Shown here: piece after piece, positions 31,395 through 34,412 of the stretch | Position numbering within the stretch: position 1 is the first letter of the stretch | Layout of the letters: the number at the start of each line of letters is the position of its first letter | Origin: JBFXAM01 sp050184295 | GTDB taxonomy: Bacteria; Planctomycetota; Phycisphaerae; UBA1845; Fen-1342 | Assembly (NCBI GenBank): GCA_050184295.1 | Contig: JBFXAM010000043.1 | Span: 1 to 34,412, forward strand | Length of the DNA stretch: 34,412 nt | Direction: 5' to 3' | Translations under genes and position numbers: made by a program | The notes under the pieces: generated by a model | Seen by the model: only the letters and a program-made list of their open reading frames with translations | Databases searched by the model: none | What the model was told of the DNA's origin: nothing

Positions 31395-33266
31395 ATGAGC
31401 ACCATCACCTCGGACCCCGTGACCGGCGGCAGTCCCAAACCGCTCCGCCGCGTGACCTCAGCGACCATTCGTTTTGCGGGCGACTCCGGCGACGGGATGC
31501 AGATCGCCGGCACACAGTTCACGAGCACGTCGGCCGTGTTCGGCAACGACGTGAGCACGCTGCCTGACTTTCCCGCCGAGATCCGCGCCCCCGCCGGCAC
31601 GCTGGCGGGCGTCTCCGGGTTCCAGATCAACTTCAGCAGCCAGGACATCCACACGCCCGGCGACCAGATCGACGCGTTGATCGCGATGAACCCCGCGGCG
31701 CTGAAGACCAACCTGCGCGACCTGGTCGAGGGCGGCATCCTGATCGTCAACACCGACGAGTTCGCCGCCACGAATCTCGCGAAGGCGCGCTACGTCGAGA
31801 ACCCGCTGGAGAACGGCGAGCTCGCAGCCTATCGCGTGTTTGGCGTGCCGATCACGCAGCACACGCTCAATGCGGTCGCGCCGACCGGGCTGGGTTCGAA
31901 GGAAGCGGAGCGCTGCAAGAACTTCTACGCATTGGGGCTGGTCTACTGGCTCTATGACCGCCCGCTCGACACCACGCTGAAGTGGATCGCCACGAAGTTC
32001 AGCAAGAACCCGCAGGTCGCCGACGCGAACGTCCGGGCGCTGAAAGCCGGCTTCAATTTCGGCGAGACGGCGGAGATGTTCGCCGTCCGATACGAGGTCG
32101 AACGCGCCAAGCTTCCTCCGGGCCGCTATCGCAACATCACCGGCAACACCGCCATGGCGATCGGACTGGCGACCGCCGCCCGGCTGGCGAAGAAGCCGCT
32201 CGTGTACGCGAGCTATCCGATCACGCCGGCCAGTGACATCCTGCACACGCTCTCGGGGCTCAAGCACTTCGACGTCCGCACGATGCAGGCCGAGGACGAG
32301 ATCGCCGCCATCACCATGGCGATCGGCGCCGCGTTCGCCGGCGCGATCGGCGTCACCGCGTCCGCCGGCCCCGGCATCGCGCTCAAGCAGGAAGCGGTCG
32401 GCCTCGCCGTGATGACCGAGCTGCCGTGCGTCATCATCGACGTGCAGCGCGGCGGCCCGAGCACGGGTCTGCCCACCAAGCCCGAGCAGACCGACCTGTT
32501 CCAGGTCATGCTCGGCCGCAACGGCGAGTGTCCCGCGCCGGTGGTGGCGGCGGCCTCGCCGGGCGACTGCTTCTACACCGCGCTCGAAGCGGTCCGCATC
32601 GCGCTCAAATACATGACGCCGGTCTTCGTGCTCAGCGACGGTTTCACCGCCAACTCCGCGGAGCCCTGGCAGATTCCCGATGCCGCCGGTTTCGCGCCGA
32701 TCGAGGTGCGCCACGCCAGCGACGCCGCGAGCTATGCGCCTTATCGTCGCGACGAGCACGGCTCGCGTCCCTGGGCGATTCCGGGGACGCCGGGGCTCGA
32801 GCACCGCCTCGGCGGGCTTGAAAAGAGCGACGGGCAAGGCGAGGTCAGCTACGATCCGGACAACCACGAGCGCATGGTCCGCCTGCGAGCGCAGAAGGTC
32901 GCCAACATCGCCCGCGACATTCCCGAGGCGACCGCTTTCGGTCCGCCGAGCGGCGACCTGCTCGTCGTCTCGTGGGGCGGCGCCTACGGCGTCGTGCGGA
33001 CGGCCGTCGAGCGCGCCCAGGCGAACCACCCCGGCGTCGCGCACCTTCATCTCCGCTGGCTGAATCCGCTGCCCAATGGCGTCGGCGAGCTGCTGAGACG
33101 CTATCGCAACGTGCTCGTGTGCGAGCTGAATCTCGGGCAGTTGCAGATGATCCTGCGCGGCCGATTCGCGATCGATGCGCACGGCCTGCACAAGGTGCAG
33201 GGCAAGCCGTTCCGCGTGAAGGAAGTCGTCGCCGCGATCGAACCGTTCTTTGGAGGCCGTCGATGA
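31395..33266 (+). CDS. korA: 2-oxoacid:ferredoxin oxidoreductase, fused gamma-alpha subunit
   Basis: The enzyme oxidatively decarboxylates 2-oxoglutarate (or another 2-oxoacid) to the acyl-CoA, reducing ferredoxin; it can replace the 2-oxoglutarate dehydrogenase complex. From ATG 31395 the product has 623 residues. Residues about 20-205 form the gamma domain (IRFAGDSGDGMQIAGTQFTS ... TLPDFPAEIRAP). Residues about 240-620 form the alpha domain (TGNTAMAIGLATAA, YASYPITPASDILH, QRGGPSTGLPTKPEQTDL, FVLSDGFTANSAEPW). The fused order is usual for KorA of many bacteria. Its stop overlaps the korB start (ATGA). The frame is open upstream to 31233, but that part precedes the conserved region. The substrate is inferred from subfamily likeness. 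Confidence 0.93.
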   Translation: MSTITSDPVTGGSPKPLRRVTSATIRFAGDSGDGMQIAGTQFTSTSAVFGNDVSTLPDFPAEIRAPAGTLAGVSGFQINFSSQDIHTPGDQIDALIAMNPAALKTNLRDLVEGGILIVNTDEFAATNLAKARYVENPLENGELAAYRVFGVPITQHTLNAVAPTGLGSKEAERCKNFYALGLVYWLYDRPLDTTLKWIATKFSKNPQVADANVRALKAGFNFGETAEMFAVRYEVERAKLPPGRYRNITGNTAMAIGLATAARLAKKPLVYASYPITPASDILHTLSGLKHFDVRTMQAEDEIAAITMAIGAAFAGAIGVTASAGPGIALKQEAVGLAVMTELPCVIIDVQRGGPSTGLPTKPEQTDLFQVMLGRNGECPAPVVAAASPGDCFYTALEAVRIALKYMTPVFVLSDGFTANSAEPWQIPDAAGFAPIEVRHASDAASYAPYRRDEHGSRPWAIPGTPGLEHRLGGLEKSDGQGEVSYDPDNHERMVRLRAQKVANIARDIPEATAFGPPSGDLLVVSWGGAYGVVRTAVERAQANHPGVAHLHLRWLNPLPNGVGELLRRYRNVLVCELNLGQLQMILRGRFAIDAHGLHKVQGKPFRVKEVVAAIEPFFGGRR

Positions 33267-34285
33267 CCGCCGCCCCGACCCCGCCGCTGAGTTTCAAGGA
33301 CTTCAAGAGCGACCAGGAAGTCCGCTGGTGTCCCGGCTGCGGCGATTACAGCATCCTGCTCCAGATGCAGAAGACGCTTGCCGAACTCGGCGCGCCGCGC
33401 GAAAAGACGGTCTTCGTCTCGGGCATCGGCTGTTCGAGCCGGTTTCCGTACTACATGAATACATACGGGTTTCACAGCATCCACGGCCGTGCGCCCGCCA
33501 TCGCCACGGGCGTGAAGTGCGCCAATCCCGAGCTCGACGTGTGGGTCATCACCGGCGACGGCGACGGGCTGAGCATCGGCCTTGGCCAGTTGCTCCACGC
33601 GGTCCGCCGCAACGTCTCGCTCAAGATCATGCTCTTCAATAACCGCATCTACGGATTGACGAAGGGGCAGTATTCGCCGACGAGCGAACTCGGCAAGCGC
33701 ACCGCGTCGACGCCGATGGGCTCGATCGACAACCCGATGCACCCGCTCTCGGTCGTGCTGGGCGCGGGTGCGACGTTCGTCGCCCGCTGTGTCGACGTGG
33801 ACGGCAAGTTCCAACAGCAGGTGCTGAAGCGCGCCGCCGCCCATCGCGGGGCCGCGTTCATCGAGATTTACCAGGACTGCAATGTCTACAACCACAAGGC
33901 GTTCGAGTTCGCCACCGGCCGCGATGCGAAGGAGGACAATCTCGTCTTTCTCGAGCACGGCAAGCCGCTGATCTTCGGCAAGGACCGCAACAAAGGCGTG
34001 CGCCTGAACGGGCTCACGCCGGAGGTGGTGGAGCTCGGCAAAGGTGTGTCGGCGGACGACCTGCTGATTCACGACGAGCGCGCCGCGAGCCCGGCGCACG
34101 CGTTCATGCTCGTGCAGATGCACTATCCGCAGCATCCCGAGCCGATGGGCGTGTTCCGCGACGTCGAAGCGCCGGTCTACGAGGAGTTGCTGCTCGAACA
34201 GGTGCGCGTCGCGGGCGCCAAGCAGGGGGGCGCCGACCTGCAAAAGCTCTTCAACGGCGGCGATTCGTGGGAGGTGTCGGCGTAG
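33263..34285 (+). CDS. korB: 2-oxoacid:ferredoxin oxidoreductase, beta subunit
   Basis: The beta subunit binds thiamine pyrophosphate and one [4Fe-4S] cluster and partners with the product of the overlapping upstream gene. It has 340 residues. Visible features: VRWCPGCGDYSIL (Cys23, Cys26), SGIGCSSRFP (Cys57), VITGDGDGLSIG (TPP/Mg site, about 98-102) and IYQDCNVYN (Cys206); the four Cys are the expected cluster ligands. GGAGG at 33252-33256, six bases before ATG 33263, is an excellent ribosome site inside the end of korA. No ferredoxin gene or separate delta subunit is in the window. 2-Oxoglutarate is the likely substrate, but pyruvate-type relatives cannot be excluded. Confidence 0.94.
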   Translation: MTAAPTPPLSFKDFKSDQEVRWCPGCGDYSILLQMQKTLAELGAPREKTVFVSGIGCSSRFPYYMNTYGFHSIHGRAPAIATGVKCANPELDVWVITGDGDGLSIGLGQLLHAVRRNVSLKIMLFNNRIYGLTKGQYSPTSELGKRTASTPMGSIDNPMHPLSVVLGAGATFVARCVDVDGKFQQQVLKRAAAHRGAAFIEIYQDCNVYNHKAFEFATGRDAKEDNLVFLEHGKPLIFGKDRNKGVRLNGLTPEVVELGKGVSADDLLIHDERAASPAHAFMLVQMHYPQHPEPMGVFRDVEAPVYEELLLEQVRVAGAKQGGADLQKLFNGGDSWEVSA

Positions 34286-34324
34286 GGCGGGACGCGTTGG
34301 GATCGCGGGCGCGGCGCCGGCCGC

Positions 34325-34412
34325 TCACGGCCACAGAATCGCATCCCGATAGCGATTCCGCACCGCACCCAGCGCCGCATTCGCCTCCGCGTACGTGCGA
34401 TAGCGCCCGGTC
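34325..34412 (-). CDS. Partial gene, C-terminal end only; possibly SPOR-like
   Basis: A frame entering from the right edge ends at TGA (34325-34327). The 28 visible residues include TGRYRTYAEANAALGAV, RNRYRDA and a final ILWP. The pattern G-x-[YF]-x-T-x-x-EA-x-x-x-L-x-x-[VL]-R-x-x-Y-x-DA resembles the last helix and strand of a SPOR peptidoglycan-binding domain. It is convergent with korB, 39 bases apart. Too little is visible for a firm call. Confidence 0.4.
   Translation of the reverse strand, partial: TGRYRTYAEANAALGAVRNRYRDAILWP

Noticed and set aside
31458..33191. Minus-strand open frame (577 codons) opposite korA
   Set aside because: Shadow of korA, which has complete gamma and alpha domain motifs.

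Overview
The window is about 34 kb of very GC-rich bacterial DNA, dense with genes and free of insertion sequences, CRISPR arrays or RNA genes that I can recognise. It looks like a Planctomycetota chromosome, possibly Phycisphaerae-like. The grounds are three PEP-CTERM surface proteins, a lipoprotein with NxxGxxAF-type repeats, a fused 2-oxoacid:ferredoxin oxidoreductase gamma-alpha subunit, and a retained division/cell-wall (dcw) cluster with meso-DAP-type MurE. The phylum call is inference; no 16S rRNA or ribosomal marker is present.

Layout. Positions 1-2413 (minus) hold most of a large lipoprotein that runs off the left edge. A 560-bp divergent region follows, carrying a promoter for each side. 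Positions 2974-14057 (plus) are the dcw cluster: mraZ, rsmH, a membrane-anchored LysM protein, an ftsL-like gene, ftsI, murE, murF, mraY and ftsW. The mraZ promoter is covered by GTGG repeats in 10-bp phase, which look like MraZ's own binding sites. murE-murF-mraY-ftsW are packed with overlaps or gaps of a few bases. murD, murG, murC, ftsQ, ftsA and ftsZ are not here.

Positions 14285-17817 hold a small PEP-CTERM-like protein, then on the minus strand a SAM methyltransferase followed by a TMTC-like membrane glycosyltransferase with six TPRs. Positions 18190-23772 (plus) hold a GMC oxidoreductase, an exported two-domain VOC protein and a GH63-like glucosidase, suggesting sugar or glycoside handling. 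Positions 23919-27073 are a divergent pair: a DUF5009/HGSNAT-like membrane protein (minus) and an exported phosphodiester glycosidase with an unusual C-terminal domain (plus).

Positions 27289-30687 (minus) hold, in transcription order, a PEP-CTERM protein, pyrH with a dual-specificity phosphatase seven bases behind it, and another PEP-CTERM protein with a hairpin leader. Positions 31395-34285 (plus) are the two-gene KorA(gamma-alpha)/KorB operon behind a TATAAT box. The right edge cuts a convergent gene whose last 28 residues look SPOR-like.

Several intergenic gaps contain short hairpins with different stems but related TTC(C)A-type loops. They may be a REP-like family in this genome. The most noteworthy signals are the MraZ operator array, the LysM protein inside the dcw cluster, the C-terminal domain of the phosphodiester glycosidase, and these hairpins.
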